Shown one piece after another: positions 7,984-16,574 of a stretch of DNA of 38,852 bases (position 1 is the first letter of the stretch; each line of letters starts with the position of its first letter). Made by a program: the position numbers and the translations under genes. Location of the stretch: positions 1 to 38,852 of the forward strand of contig JAJZPI010000014.1 in NCBI GenBank assembly GCA_021811275.1, written 5' to 3'. The notes beneath the pieces are model-generated. The model saw only the letters and a program-made list of their open reading frames with translations. It was not told the DNA's origin and searched no databases. Source of the DNA: Deltaproteobacteria bacterium (GTDB taxonomy: Bacteria > Desulfobacterota > Desulfarculia > Desulfarculales > Desulfarculaceae).

Positions 7984-9614
7984 GCCTTACAGGCATCAAG
8001 GCCGGGGCCAGCCCCCGGGGGTTCCTTTCCTCGCCCCAGGACGCGGGTGGGCTGCGTTCCTGGATCTTCAGCACCGACCACAAGCGCATCGGACTCCTGT
8101 ACCTGGCCTGCATCCTGACCCTGTTCGCGGCCGGGGTGGCGCTGGGCCTGATCATGCGCTTGAAGCTCATTACCCCTGGCAACGACCTGCTCGCCCCCCA
8201 GACCTACAATGCCGTCTTCACAGTGCACGGGGTGATCATGATCTTCCTGGTGGTCATACCCAGCATCCCCGCTTCCTTCGGCAACATCCTTCTGCCCTTG
8301 CATATCGGGGCCGAGGATGTCTCGTTTCCCCGCCTGAACCTCTTTTCCTGGTGGCTCTATCTCACGGGGGCGGTGGTGGCCCTGGTCTCCATCTTCACCG
8401 GCTCGGGCGCGCCGGACACCGGCTGGACCTTCTACGTTCCCTTCAGCGAACGCACCACCACCAACGTCTCGGTGGCGGTGATGGCGGTCTTCATCCTGGG
8501 CTTTTCCTCTATCCTCACCGGTCTCAATTTCATCACCACCATCCACCAGCTGCGCGCCCCAGGCATGACCTGGCGTCGGCTTTCCCTCTTTGTGTGGTCT
8601 CTTTACGCCACAGCCTGGGTCCAGGTGCTGGCCACCCCCATCCTGGGCATCACGGTGCTCCTGGTCTTCGCCGAGCGGGTGCTCAACCTGGGGCTCTTCG
8701 ACCCCGGGCGCGGAGGCGACCCCCTGCTCTACCAGCACTTGTTCTGGATATATTCCCATCCGGCGGTCTACATCATGATCCTTCCCGCCATGGGCGTGAT
8801 CTCCGACATCATTCCCGTCTTCGCTCGCAAGCGCATCTTCGGCTACAACATGATCGCCTTTTCCAGCCTGACCATCGCCTCCGTGGGCTCGCTGGTCTGG
8901 GCCCACCACATGTTCACCAGCGGCATGAGCGACCTGGCGGTGCTGGTCTTTTCGTTTTTGACCTTCATCGTGGCCGTGCCCTCGGCCATCAAAATTTTCA
9001 ATTGGCTCTCCACCCTCTACAAGGGCTCCATAATCGTCGAACCGCCGCTGCTGTTCACCCTGGGCTTCATTTGGATGTTTTCGGTGGGTGGGCTCACGGG
9101 CCTGATCCAGGGCGCCGCCGGCGCTGACATTCACGTGCACGACACCTACTTCATCGTCGCCCACTTCCATTACGTGATCTTCGGGGGAACCGGTCTGGGC
9201 ATGTTCGCGGCCATGCATTTCTGGTTCCCCAAGATCTTCGGCCGCATGTACAATCGCAGAACCGCCGCGGCCGCCTTCTGGATCATTCTGCTGGGCATGA
9301 ACGTGCTCTACTTCCCCATGTTCATTCTGGGCCTGATGGGCATGCCCAGGCGCTACTACGATTACCCGGCCCAGTTCGCCCAAGGCCAGCTTATCTCCAC
9401 CGTGGGGTCCTGGATTTTGGCCATGGGTCTCGCCTTGATGTTCTACAACCTGTATGCCGGCGTCAGACGCGGCGCTGCCGCCGGCCCCAATCCTTGGGGC
9501 GCCGCCACCCTGGAGTGGACCCTGCCCTCGCCGCCGCCCAGCGGAAACTTCGCTGAAATCCCCGAGGTGGAAAAGGGACCCTACGACTTCGCGCCGGACC
9601 CCCGCCATGATTGA
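7980..9614 (+). CDS. ctaD: Cytochrome c oxidase subunit I (heme-copper oxidase, A2-like)
   Basis: This is the catalytic, proton-pumping subunit that reduces O2 to water. It has 544 residues and about twelve membrane helices. Low-spin heme ligands are His83 (VHGVIM) and His397, the high-spin heme ligand is His395 (AHFHYV), and CuB ligands are His260, His309 and His310, with Tyr264 as the cross-linked tyrosine. The usual D-channel glutamate (HPEVY) is absent: the sequence reads YSHPAVY. That YS motif defines the A2 subfamily, known from Rhodothermus caa3 oxidase. Lys338 of the K-channel is kept. It overlaps the SCO gene by four bases and subunit III by eight. Confidence 0.97.
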   Translation: MSLTGIKAGASPRGFLSSPQDAGGLRSWIFSTDHKRIGLLYLACILTLFAAGVALGLIMRLKLITPGNDLLAPQTYNAVFTVHGVIMIFLVVIPSIPASFGNILLPLHIGAEDVSFPRLNLFSWWLYLTGAVVALVSIFTGSGAPDTGWTFYVPFSERTTTNVSVAVMAVFILGFSSILTGLNFITTIHQLRAPGMTWRRLSLFVWSLYATAWVQVLATPILGITVLLVFAERVLNLGLFDPGRGGDPLLYQHLFWIYSHPAVYIMILPAMGVISDIIPVFARKRIFGYNMIAFSSLTIASVGSLVWAHHMFTSGMSDLAVLVFSFLTFIVAVPSAIKIFNWLSTLYKGSIIVEPPLLFTLGFIWMFSVGGLTGLIQGAAGADIHVHDTYFIVAHFHYVIFGGTGLGMFAAMHFWFPKIFGRMYNRRTAAAAFWIILLGMNVLYFPMFILGLMGMPRRYYDYPAQFAQGQLISTVGSWILAMGLALMFYNLYAGVRRGAAAGPNPWGAATLEWTLPSPPPSGNFAEIPEVEKGPYDFAPDPRHD

Positions 9615-10206
9615 GGCCCACAAGGATTACGCCGGGGCCAAGCTGGGCATGTGGCTCTTCCTATTTACGGAGGTGGTACTTTTCGGCGGGTTGTTTCTGC
9701 TCTACTCGGCCTATCTGCACCGTTACCATCTGGATTTCCACCACGCGGCCAGGAACCTGGACACCTTTCTGGGTGGTGCGAACACCATAATCCTGATCAC
9801 CAGCAGCTTCTTCATGGCCATGTCCATCACCGCATTGCAGCTGGGTCGCCGGGGGCGCTGCCTGGGCTTGTTGGCCTTGACCGTGCTGATGGCCTTGGGC
9901 TTTCTGGCCAACAAGGCCATCGAGTGGTGGGCAAAGTTCGAACACGGCATCTTTCCTGGCTCGGAGCACCTGCGCGCCCTGCCCCAAGGCGAGGAAATCT
10001 TCTACAGCCTCTATTTCGCCATGACCGGCCTGCACGGCATACACGTGCTGCTGGGGGTGGGGATTCTGAGCTTTGTCATGATTCTGGTGCGCCGGGGCCG
10101 GGTGCGCCAGGAAGACTTTGTCATTTTGGAGAACTCCGGCCTGTATTGGCACCTGGTCGACCTGATCTGGATATTTCTGTTCCCGCTTTTTTACCTGATC
10201 ACCTGA
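9607..10206 (+). CDS. ctaE: Cytochrome c oxidase subunit III
   Basis: The 199-residue protein starts with MIEAHKDYAGAKLGMWLFLFTEVVLFGG, typical of bacterial subunit III, and has five predicted membrane helices. The conserved TGLHGIHVLLG segment and the C-terminal YWHLVDLIWIFLFPLFY signature are present. The ATG lies eight bases inside the end of subunit I. A longer in-frame extension exists upstream, but it would overlap subunit I far more and lacks family similarity. Subunit III stabilises the catalytic core and helps proton uptake. Confidence 0.95.
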   Translation: MIEAHKDYAGAKLGMWLFLFTEVVLFGGLFLLYSAYLHRYHLDFHHAARNLDTFLGGANTIILITSSFFMAMSITALQLGRRGRCLGLLALTVLMALGFLANKAIEWWAKFEHGIFPGSEHLRALPQGEEIFYSLYFAMTGLHGIHVLLGVGILSFVMILVRRGRVRQEDFVILENSGLYWHLVDLIWIFLFPLFYLIT

Positions 10207-10224
10207 TCAGGAGCGGAGCCCTGG

Positions 10225-10536
10225 ATGGCCGAATTGGATAAGCGGCATGCCCCGCATATTTTGAGTGACCGCCTGCTGGCGACGGTTTGGGCGACGCTGG
10301 TCTGCCTGACCGCAATCACCATCGCCGTGGCCCGGATCGACCTCGGTTTCTATAACATCCTGGCGGCCCTGAGCATCGCCACCACCAAGGCCCTTTTGGT
10401 CATCTTCTTTTTCATGCACATGAAATACGAGCACGCGCTGCTCAAGTGGCTTCTGTTCCTGGCCTGCGTGGTGCTGGCCATATTCATCGGCCTGACCTTC
10501 TTCGACGTAGCCTTCCGGCTCCAGGTGCGGTCATGA
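10225..10536 (+). CDS. ctaF: Cytochrome c oxidase subunit IV (prokaryotic type)
   Basis: This 103-residue membrane protein has three hydrophobic helices and the FFFMHMKYEHALLKW segment typical of bacterial oxidase subunit IV (COX4_pro family). That family aids assembly or stability of the oxidase and carries no cofactor. A GGAG lies upstream of the ATG. The stop overlaps the start of subunit II by four bases. Its position between subunits III and II supports the assignment. Confidence 0.9.
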   Translation: MAELDKRHAPHILSDRLLATVWATLVCLTAITIAVARIDLGFYNILAALSIATTKALLVIFFFMHMKYEHALLKWLLFLACVVLAIFIGLTFFDVAFRLQVRS

Positions 10537-11747
10537 ACGGCCAGGCGGTCAACGTGGTCCAGAGCGTGGACCGCACCTTTTACTTCATCTTCGGCACATC
10601 GGCCGTGATCCTGTTTCTGATCGCCCTGGCCACCATCTATTTCGTCATTCGCTACAACCACAAGCGCCATCCGGTCCCCGCCGACTTCGACCACAACACC
10701 CTGGCCGAGATAATCTGGACCGCGGTGCCAACTCTCCTGGTCCTTGCCATGTTTTACTACGGTTGGCAGAGCTTCCGCGCCTTGCGGGGAATTCCCGAGG
10801 ACGCCATGGAGGTCAAGGTCGTGGGGCGGATGTGGTCTTGGTCCTTCGAATATGCCGACGGCCGCACGGGCCCGATCCTGGTGGTGCCCCTGGGCAAGCC
10901 GGTCAAGTTGGCCATCACCTCCAAGGACGTGATCCACGGCTTCTACGTTCCAGCCTTCCGCGTAAAGATAGACGCGGTTCCGGGGATGACCACTTACGCC
11001 TGGCTGCAAGCCGACCGACCCGGTGACTACGAGATTTATTGCACGGTCTACTGCGGCCTGGAGCACGCCAAGATGCTCTCGCGCGTGCACGCCGTCAGTC
11101 CCGAGGAGTTCGAGTCATGGCTAGCCCAAGGCCAGGGCCGTGACGGCAAGGCTCTCCTGGAGAAGCATGACTGCCTGGGCTGCCACGCCTTGGACGGAAG
11201 CAAACTGGTTGGCCCCAGCCTGAAGGACCTCCCCGGCCGCCAGGCAACCCTGGTGGAGACCGACGGCCGGGAACGCCAAGTCGCCATAGACGAGGCATAC
11301 CTCAAGGCCGCCATCGTCGGCGACAAGGGCGGGAGGGTCAAGGGCTTCGAGCCCAGCATGCCTTCCTACCGGGGACAAATTCCTCCGGAGGAGTTGCAAG
11401 CCATGGTCGACTTCCTGCTGGGGCGCCAGCCCGGCAAACCGCTGGACGGGGCCAAGTTGGCCGAGGAGCAGGGCTGCTTGGGCTGCCACTCCACCGACGG
11501 CAGCATCCTGGTAGGCCCCAGCTTCAAGGGGCTCTTCGGCGAAAAGACCACGGTGATCGACCAGGGGCGAGAGGTGGAGGTCTTGGTCGACGCCGACTTC
11601 GTCAAGGAGGTCCTGGCCAACCCCGGCAAGCGCCCCGCCAAGGGCTTCGACCCGGTCATGCCTACCTACCCCGACCTAACGCCGGAGCAGAAGGAAGCCC
11701 TGGTGGGCTACCTTATGTCCCTGGGCCACGAGAAGCACTCCCATTGA
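10533..11747 (+). CDS. ctaC: Cytochrome c oxidase subunit II with two fused cytochrome c domains
   Basis: Subunit II accepts electrons at the CuA centre. The 404-residue protein has two N-terminal membrane helices (about 18-40 and 58-78) and a cupredoxin domain with CuA ligands His135, Cys170, Cys174, His178 and Met181. Two tandem cytochrome c domains follow, with heme sites CLGCH at 214-218 and 315-319 and probable axial methionines Met276 and Met376 (both in MPxY). The two domains resemble each other closely, suggesting internal duplication. One fused heme domain makes a caa3 oxidase; two would make a caa3 type with an extra heme. The residue after Cys170-Thr is Val where Glu is common, but that position ligates copper only through its carbonyl. 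The ATG was chosen because it overlaps the subunit IV stop and opens the membrane segment. Confidence 0.95.
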   Translation: MNGQAVNVVQSVDRTFYFIFGTSAVILFLIALATIYFVIRYNHKRHPVPADFDHNTLAEIIWTAVPTLLVLAMFYYGWQSFRALRGIPEDAMEVKVVGRMWSWSFEYADGRTGPILVVPLGKPVKLAITSKDVIHGFYVPAFRVKIDAVPGMTTYAWLQADRPGDYEIYCTVYCGLEHAKMLSRVHAVSPEEFESWLAQGQGRDGKALLEKHDCLGCHALDGSKLVGPSLKDLPGRQATLVETDGRERQVAIDEAYLKAAIVGDKGGRVKGFEPSMPSYRGQIPPEELQAMVDFLLGRQPGKPLDGAKLAEEQGCLGCHSTDGSILVGPSFKGLFGEKTTVIDQGREVEVLVDADFVKEVLANPGKRPAKGFDPVMPTYPDLTPEQKEALVGYLMSLGHEKHSH

Positions 11748-12586
11748 TCGCCGACCTGGCCAGACTTACGCGTGTGAAGCTCTGCCTGTTGGCCGCAGCC
11801 GGAGCCGTGGCCGGCCATCTGCTCTGGCGGGCCCGGCCCGACTGGGGAATGCTCCTGACCGCCGGTGGAGCCTTCCTGCTGGCCGCAGGCTGCTCGGCCC
11901 TGAACCAGGCCCAGGAGCGCCGTCGCGATGGGGCCATGACGCGGACCCGCCTTCGCCCCCTGCCTGCCCGACGCATGGGCCTGGCCCAGGTTCTGGCCCT
12001 GGCCCTGGCCTTTGTCGGTTCGGGCCTGGCCTTGCTCTGGTCACAAGGGGGCCCCAGGCCGGTCGTACTTGGACTGACGGTGATAGTTCTCTACAATGTC
12101 CTCTACACTCCGCTTAAGGGCCTCACTTCCTTCGCGCTGCTGCTGGGCGGAGTGGCCGGGGCCCTCCCTCCGGTGCTGGGCTGGCTGGCGGCGGGAGGCC
12201 CTTGGGTGGACTTCCGCGTCGTCCTGGTGGCTGTCTTATTCTATCTTTGGCAGGTTCCGCACTTTGCGTTTCTGGCCAGGCTTCATCCGGAGGATTACCG
12301 CAGGGCGGGCATACCCTTGGCGGGACTGGCCCGGACCGAGAGGCGGGGTCACGCGCCGTTGATGGCCTGGCTGGCCTGCTACTGCGCGGCGATGACCATG
12401 GTCTCCATCTTCGATCTGGTGGGGACGCCCCTGGCCAAGTTTTTCCTAGCTGTCTTGGCCGTGGGGTTGTTTTTGGGCGGAATGTTGACCCTCGGTCGGA
12501 GCCAGCTGGGATTGCGCCTGGTCAACGCCTCCTTGCTACTCTTTTTAACCTGCATGATCGTCGATGCCCTCTGGCTGAGCGCTTGA
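11744..12586 (+). CDS. ctaB: Protoheme IX farnesyltransferase (heme O synthase)
   Basis: CtaB farnesylates heme b to heme O, the precursor of the heme A used by the oxidase encoded upstream. The 280-residue protein is a UbiA-family polytopic membrane enzyme. The first prenyl-diphosphate motif is Asn54, Asp62, Arg67-Thr68 (in NQAQERRRDGAMTRT), and the second is HPEDYRRAG. The start is TTG, overlapping the subunit II stop by four bases (TTGA); this coupling makes it likely despite the rare codon. No heme A synthase (ctaA) is present in the window, so that step is encoded elsewhere or heme O is used. Confidence 0.93.
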   Translation: MIADLARLTRVKLCLLAAAGAVAGHLLWRARPDWGMLLTAGGAFLLAAGCSALNQAQERRRDGAMTRTRLRPLPARRMGLAQVLALALAFVGSGLALLWSQGGPRPVVLGLTVIVLYNVLYTPLKGLTSFALLLGGVAGALPPVLGWLAAGGPWVDFRVVLVAVLFYLWQVPHFAFLARLHPEDYRRAGIPLAGLARTERRGHAPLMAWLACYCAAMTMVSIFDLVGTPLAKFFLAVLAVGLFLGGMLTLGRSQLGLRLVNASLLLFLTCMIVDALWLSA

Positions 12587-12650
12587 ACCTTGGTAATTTA
12601 GCGGTCGCTTGGCGCCGACCAACGGCCGGGAAAAATAAGGAGCCCTCTCC

Positions 12651-13076
12651 ATGATGTTTTCTCACCCTTTCTTGCAATTCTCCGCGCTGCTGTTGTCCCT
12701 GTATGCCTTCCATCTCGGCTATAAGCGGTTCGCCGCCACCAAATTGGGCCGTAAAAGCGTGTTCGCCTGGAAGCGCCACGTTCTGCTGGGTACGCTGGCC
12801 ATGGTGATCTGGATGCCCGGTCTGGGCTTGGGCCTGCTTCTGGCTTGGTGGCAGTGGAACATCGTTTTCATCACCGGCGCCCACTACCAGATAGCCTTGC
12901 TCATGATCCCCTTTATCGTCTTCGGCTACGTCTCGGGTTACATCATGGACAAGCGCAAGGCCAAGCGCAGCGTCCTGCCCCTGGTCCACGGCGCCAACAA
13001 CCTGCTTCTGGTGTTGATGGCTTTGGCCCAGCTGGGCACCGGCGCGAAGGTCCTGCGTGATTTCGTCTTGTCTTGA
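12651..13076 (+). CDS. Small four-helix membrane protein, DUF4079-like
   Basis: The 141-residue protein has four hydrophobic helices separated by basic loops, and histidines in the first helix (FHLGY), the second (KRHVLLGTLAM), the third (GAHYQIAL) and the fourth (LVHGANNLL). Spaced helix histidines suggest heme b binding, as in cytochrome b561-like proteins; the sequence resembles the DUF4079 family, which I recall as b561-like. AAGGAG precedes the ATG. The 64-bp gap after ctaB suggests the same transcript. It may pass electrons to or from the quinone pool or assist oxidase function. This role is a guess from context. Confidence 0.7.
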   Translation: MMFSHPFLQFSALLLSLYAFHLGYKRFAATKLGRKSVFAWKRHVLLGTLAMVIWMPGLGLGLLLAWWQWNIVFITGAHYQIALLMIPFIVFGYVSGYIMDKRKAKRSVLPLVHGANNLLLVLMALAQLGTGAKVLRDFVLS

Positions 13077-13106
13077 TTCCCCGGCCCCCGCCTTGTTGCG
13101 CCCGGG

Positions 13107-13335
13107 CAGGGCAACAGCGTGGTTCGAACCCACCAAGCAAGCTTTGTGGGGACCCCCGGTGTTGCCCTGCCTCGCGATCGCCTACGCGCTTGGCGGGCCA
13201 TCCCCCGGGGTCCCCAGCCAACTTGTTGGCTGGGGTGGATCCCCCGGGGTCCCCAGCCAACTTGTTGGTTGGGGTGGATCCATGGCCCGCATACCAATTA
13301 GCGTTCAAACTATTTGTTTGGACGCTGATCGGTAT
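13107..13335 (+). repeat. Left copy of an inverted ~190-bp palindromic element
   Basis: This noncoding stretch is matched in reverse complement by 19641-19831. Its parts in order are: a TTCGAAC loop in a GTGG/CCAC stem (about 13119-13133), GGGGACCCCCGG, a GC-rich stretch with CCTCGCGA, a hairpin of CCAGCCAAC-TT-GTTGGCTGG, and a long imperfect hairpin (about 13294-13335) with ACCAATTAGCG and CGCTGATCGGT arms. The CCAGCCAAC hairpin unit is tandemly duplicated here with a 39-bp period and one mismatch. Without that duplication the element is about 190 bp, the same as the right copy. Its end reaches the stop codon of the RND permease gene. No protein is supported. Confidence 0.75.
13202..13279. 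repeat. Two-copy 39-bp tandem repeat containing a hairpin
   Basis: Units at 13202-13240 and 13241-13279 both run CCCCCGGGGTCCCC, then CCAACTTGTTGG, then GGGGTGGAT. They differ at one base (GGCT against GGTT). Each unit can fold into a nine-pair hairpin, though in the second unit one pair becomes a wobble. The single-unit form occurs in the inverted copy near 19705, so the duplication is specific to this copy. Confidence 0.85.
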
Positions 13336-16300
13336 CAAGCGCTCTTTCGCTTGTTGTAAAACGCGTAGTAGCTTACGGGTATGACCACCAGGGTGAAGGC
13401 CGTGGAGGCGAAGAGCCCGAAGATCAGCGCCCAAGCCAGGCCGGAGAAAATGGGGTCCAGGGTGATGGGCCACGCACCCACCGCCGCGGCCAGGGCCGTC
13501 AGCACTATGGGGCGGAAGCGCACGGCCCCGCTTTCCAACAAGGCCTCGCGTAGACTCAGTCCCTGGCCCACCGCCTCGTGCACGAAATCGATAAGCACCA
13601 CCGAGTTGCGGATGACGATGCCTCCCAGGGCGATCATGCCGATCATGCTGGTGGCGGTGAAGAAGACCGGGTTGGGATAGCCGCCTACCGGATGGGCGCC
13701 CACCAGCCCCAGCAGCCAAAAGCCCGGCGCGATGCCCAGGATGGTGAGCGGAATGGCCAGCATCAAGAGCAGCGGCATGAGAAACGAGTTGGTCTGCACC
13801 ACCAAGAGGATGTATATGCCCACCAAGGCGGCGCCGAAAGCCAGGCCCAAATCGCGGAACACGGTCACGGTTATCTGCCACTCGCCCTCTCCCACCCAGT
13901 CCACCCAGGAGCCATGCGGCAGTGGCTTTTGCTTCAACTCGCTCTCAAGGTCCAACACCGCCTCGGCGGGAGCGCGCCCGGCCAGCTCGGCGTAGACGAA
14001 AACCACCCGCTTCAAGTCCTTGTGGTAAATGGGCTGGTCCTCGGGCCGGTTCTCGAACCGGCCTAGCTCAGCCAGGGGTACGGTGCCGCCGCTGGCTGTC
14101 TGCATCGGCAGTTGGCCGAGGGCTGCCGCGCTGGATCGCCGTTGGCGGGGCAGGGTCAGATGGATGGGCAGGGCCTGACGCTCGCCCGGAGCGTGCAAGC
14201 TTGCCGGCTCATCGCCGCTTACGGCCAGACGCAGGGAGGCCAGCGCCGCCTGGGTGGAAACCCCGTGCAGGGCGGCCTTCTCCTTGTCCAGCCTGAAATC
14301 CAGGCGTTCGCGGCCGGCCTCGCTGGAGTCGTCCAGGTCGACCAGAAGCGGCTGAGCGGCCATGACCCCGCGCAGCCGGGCGGCGGCCTCGATCATCTGG
14401 CCATAGGCCAGGTCGGGAGGGCCGTATACCTCGGCCACCAGGGTCGAAAGCACCGGCGGCCCAGGGGCCACCTCAACGATCTTGAGCTTGGCGCCGTGCC
14501 GGGCGGCCACTGCGGTCAGGTCGTCGCGCAGCCGCAAGGCAATCTCGTGGCTCTGTTGCTGGCGCTTGTCCTTGGCGACAAGGTTCACCCGGATGTCGGC
14601 CAGGTTGCTGCTTGCGCGCAGGTAGTAGTGTCGCACCAGGCCGTTGAAGTCCATGGGCGAGGTCAGGCCGGTGAAGGAAACAATCTCCGTGACCTCCGGC
14701 GTCTGGGCCAGGTGGCGCTCGAAGTCCCGCACCGCCCGATCCGTGGCCTCCAGGGTCGTTCCCGCCGGCATGTCGATTACCAGCTGCAGTTCGCTTTTAT
14801 TGTCGAAAGGCAGCATTTTCACCGGCACCTGGCGTCCCGCCACCAGCCCTACACAGCCCACCAGTCCCAAGACGATGGCTCCGGCCATGGCCCAGCGCCG
14901 CCAGCGGGAATCCATGAAGGGTTCCACCACGCGCCGGTAGCCGCGTTTGATCCAACGCGGGGTGGGATCGTGCTCGGCCGCCCCTCCGGCCTGCCCTTCC
15001 TTGGGAGCCAAGTTTTTGAGCAGCAAGTAGCAGAGCCAAGGCACCACCGTGAGAGAGCAGACCAGAGAGAAGCCCACGGTGAGTGGCACGTTGGCCGCCA
15101 TGGGGGCCATGTAGGGACCCATCATGCCGGTGATGAAGAACAAGGGCAGGAAAGCCACCACGATGGCCAGGGTGGACATGATCACCGGCGGCAGCACCTC
15201 CGACACCGCGGCCAGGGTGGCCCGGGCCGGCCTTTCCCGACCCATGAGGATGTGGCGCTGGATGTTGTCGACATTGATGATGGGGTCGTCCACCACCAAG
15301 CCCAGGGAGAGTATTAGGGCGAACATGGTCACCCGGTTGACGGTGTAGCCCAGGAGGTGATTGACGAACAATGCCAGGGCGAAGGAGAGCGGTACCGACA
15401 GGGCCACGATCAGGGCCTCTCGCCAGCCCAAGGTCATGGCCATGAGCACCACCACAGTCAACACCGCGAAGACCAACTCGTGGATCAGCTCGTCGGACTT
15501 GTCCTGGGCGGTGCGGCCGTTGTTGCGGGTTACCGCCACCTCCACCCCTTGGGGGATGATATCGCGCTTGATCTCGTCGAGCCTGGCCAGGACGTTGTCG
15601 GCCACGGTGACGGCGTTGGTGCCCTTTTTCTTGGCCAAGGCCAGGGTCACGGCAGGGCAGCCGTCCTCGGGATCCTTCAAACCGTGGTCCTGCCGATAAC
15701 GCAGGGAGTGGCTGAGGCGGGTGAAGCTCCGGGCCTCCTCGGGGCCGTCGATGATCTCGGCCACGTCGCGCAGATAGACCGGACGGCCCTGGTGCACGCC
15801 CACAACCAACTCGCCCACTTCCCTGGCCGAGCCCAAAAAGCCGTCGCCGGTGACCGTGATCGCCCTGTCGGCCTGGTTCACACTGCCGGCTTGCACCGAT
15901 TGGTCCGCACCCATGAGGGCCATGCGCACCGCCAGCGGGCTCAAGCTCACCCCGGCCAGGCGACCCGGGTCCAGTTCCACCCGCACCTCGCGCTTGCGCC
16001 CGCCCACCACGAAGGTTCGCGAGGTGTCGGGCACCTCGGCCAGGCGGGCCTGCACTTCTTCGGCGATGCGTCTGAGGGCATGGTCGTCATAACGGTCAGA
16101 ATAAAGCGTCAGATTGACTATGGGAACGTCGTCGATCTCCATGGGCTTGACGACCCAGCCCCGCGCCAGGGCCGGGGCCTGGTCGATGTTCATGGAGATC
16201 TTGTTGTGCAGCTTGACCAGGGAGCGTTCGCGATCCTGGCCCACGAAGAAGCGCACCGTGACCATGGCCATGCCTGGACGGCTCATGGAATAAACATGTT

Positions 16301-16574
16301 CCACCCCGTCGATCTGCCAGAGCAGGCGCTCCAGGGGGGTGGCCACCAGCTTCTCCACCTCCTCGGCACTGGCTCCGGGGGCCTGCACCATGACGTCGGC
16401 CATGGGCACCACGATCTGGGGCTCCTCCTCGCGGGGAGTGGCCTGCACGGCCCAGAAGCCCAGCATGGAGGCCAGGATCATGAAGAGGATGGAATAGCGG
16501 GCGGAGAGGAAAGTCTCCACCACCCGCGCCACCCAACCCCGGGACGGCTCGGCGGGAGGCCGGTTAGGACTCAT
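13335..16574 (-). CDS. RND efflux permease, AcrB/HAE-like
   Basis: This 1079-residue inner-membrane proton antiporter has the RND plan: a helix near 27-45, a large periplasmic loop, helices 2-6, a second loop and helices 8-12. The TM4 proton-relay aspartates are Asp429-Asp430 in GLVVDDPIINVDNI. N-terminal TPREEEPQI and the GASAEEVEKLVATPLE block match bacterial permeases of this superfamily. It overlaps the adaptor gene by 11 bases, and the outer membrane factor gene lies upstream in the same operon, so a tripartite pump is expected. The substrate cannot be told. The sequence does not show a methionine-rich heavy-metal signature, so a drug or organic substrate is more likely than Cu/Ag. Confidence 0.93.
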   Translation of the reverse strand: MSPNRPPAEPSRGWVARVVETFLSARYSILFMILASMLGFWAVQATPREEEPQIVVPMADVMVQAPGASAEEVEKLVATPLERLLWQIDGVEHVYSMSRPGMAMVTVRFFVGQDRERSLVKLHNKISMNIDQAPALARGWVVKPMEIDDVPIVNLTLYSDRYDDHALRRIAEEVQARLAEVPDTSRTFVVGGRKREVRVELDPGRLAGVSLSPLAVRMALMGADQSVQAGSVNQADRAITVTGDGFLGSAREVGELVVGVHQGRPVYLRDVAEIIDGPEEARSFTRLSHSLRYRQDHGLKDPEDGCPAVTLALAKKKGTNAVTVADNVLARLDEIKRDIIPQGVEVAVTRNNGRTAQDKSDELIHELVFAVLTVVVLMAMTLGWREALIVALSVPLSFALALFVNHLLGYTVNRVTMFALILSLGLVVDDPIINVDNIQRHILMGRERPARATLAAVSEVLPPVIMSTLAIVVAFLPLFFITGMMGPYMAPMAANVPLTVGFSLVCSLTVVPWLCYLLLKNLAPKEGQAGGAAEHDPTPRWIKRGYRRVVEPFMDSRWRRWAMAGAIVLGLVGCVGLVAGRQVPVKMLPFDNKSELQLVIDMPAGTTLEATDRAVRDFERHLAQTPEVTEIVSFTGLTSPMDFNGLVRHYYLRASSNLADIRVNLVAKDKRQQQSHEIALRLRDDLTAVAARHGAKLKIVEVAPGPPVLSTLVAEVYGPPDLAYGQMIEAAARLRGVMAAQPLLVDLDDSSEAGRERLDFRLDKEKAALHGVSTQAALASLRLAVSGDEPASLHAPGERQALPIHLTLPRQRRSSAAALGQLPMQTASGGTVPLAELGRFENRPEDQPIYHKDLKRVVFVYAELAGRAPAEAVLDLESELKQKPLPHGSWVDWVGEGEWQITVTVFRDLGLAFGAALVGIYILLVVQTNSFLMPLLLMLAIPLTILGIAPGFWLLGLVGAHPVGGYPNPVFFTATSMIGMIALGGIVIRNSVVLIDFVHEAVGQGLSLREALLESGAVRFRPIVLTALAAAVGAWPITLDPIFSGLAWALIFGLFASTAFTLVVIPVSYYAFYNKRKSA

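Noticed and set aside
13117-13140. tRNA-like T-arm (TTCGAAC loop) at the edge of the repeat
   Set aside because: No acceptor stem, D-arm or anticodon arm can be found around it in either copy.
13057-13384. Short reading frames inside the left repeat
   Set aside because: They are made of the repeat itself in several frames, have no ribosome site and resemble no family.
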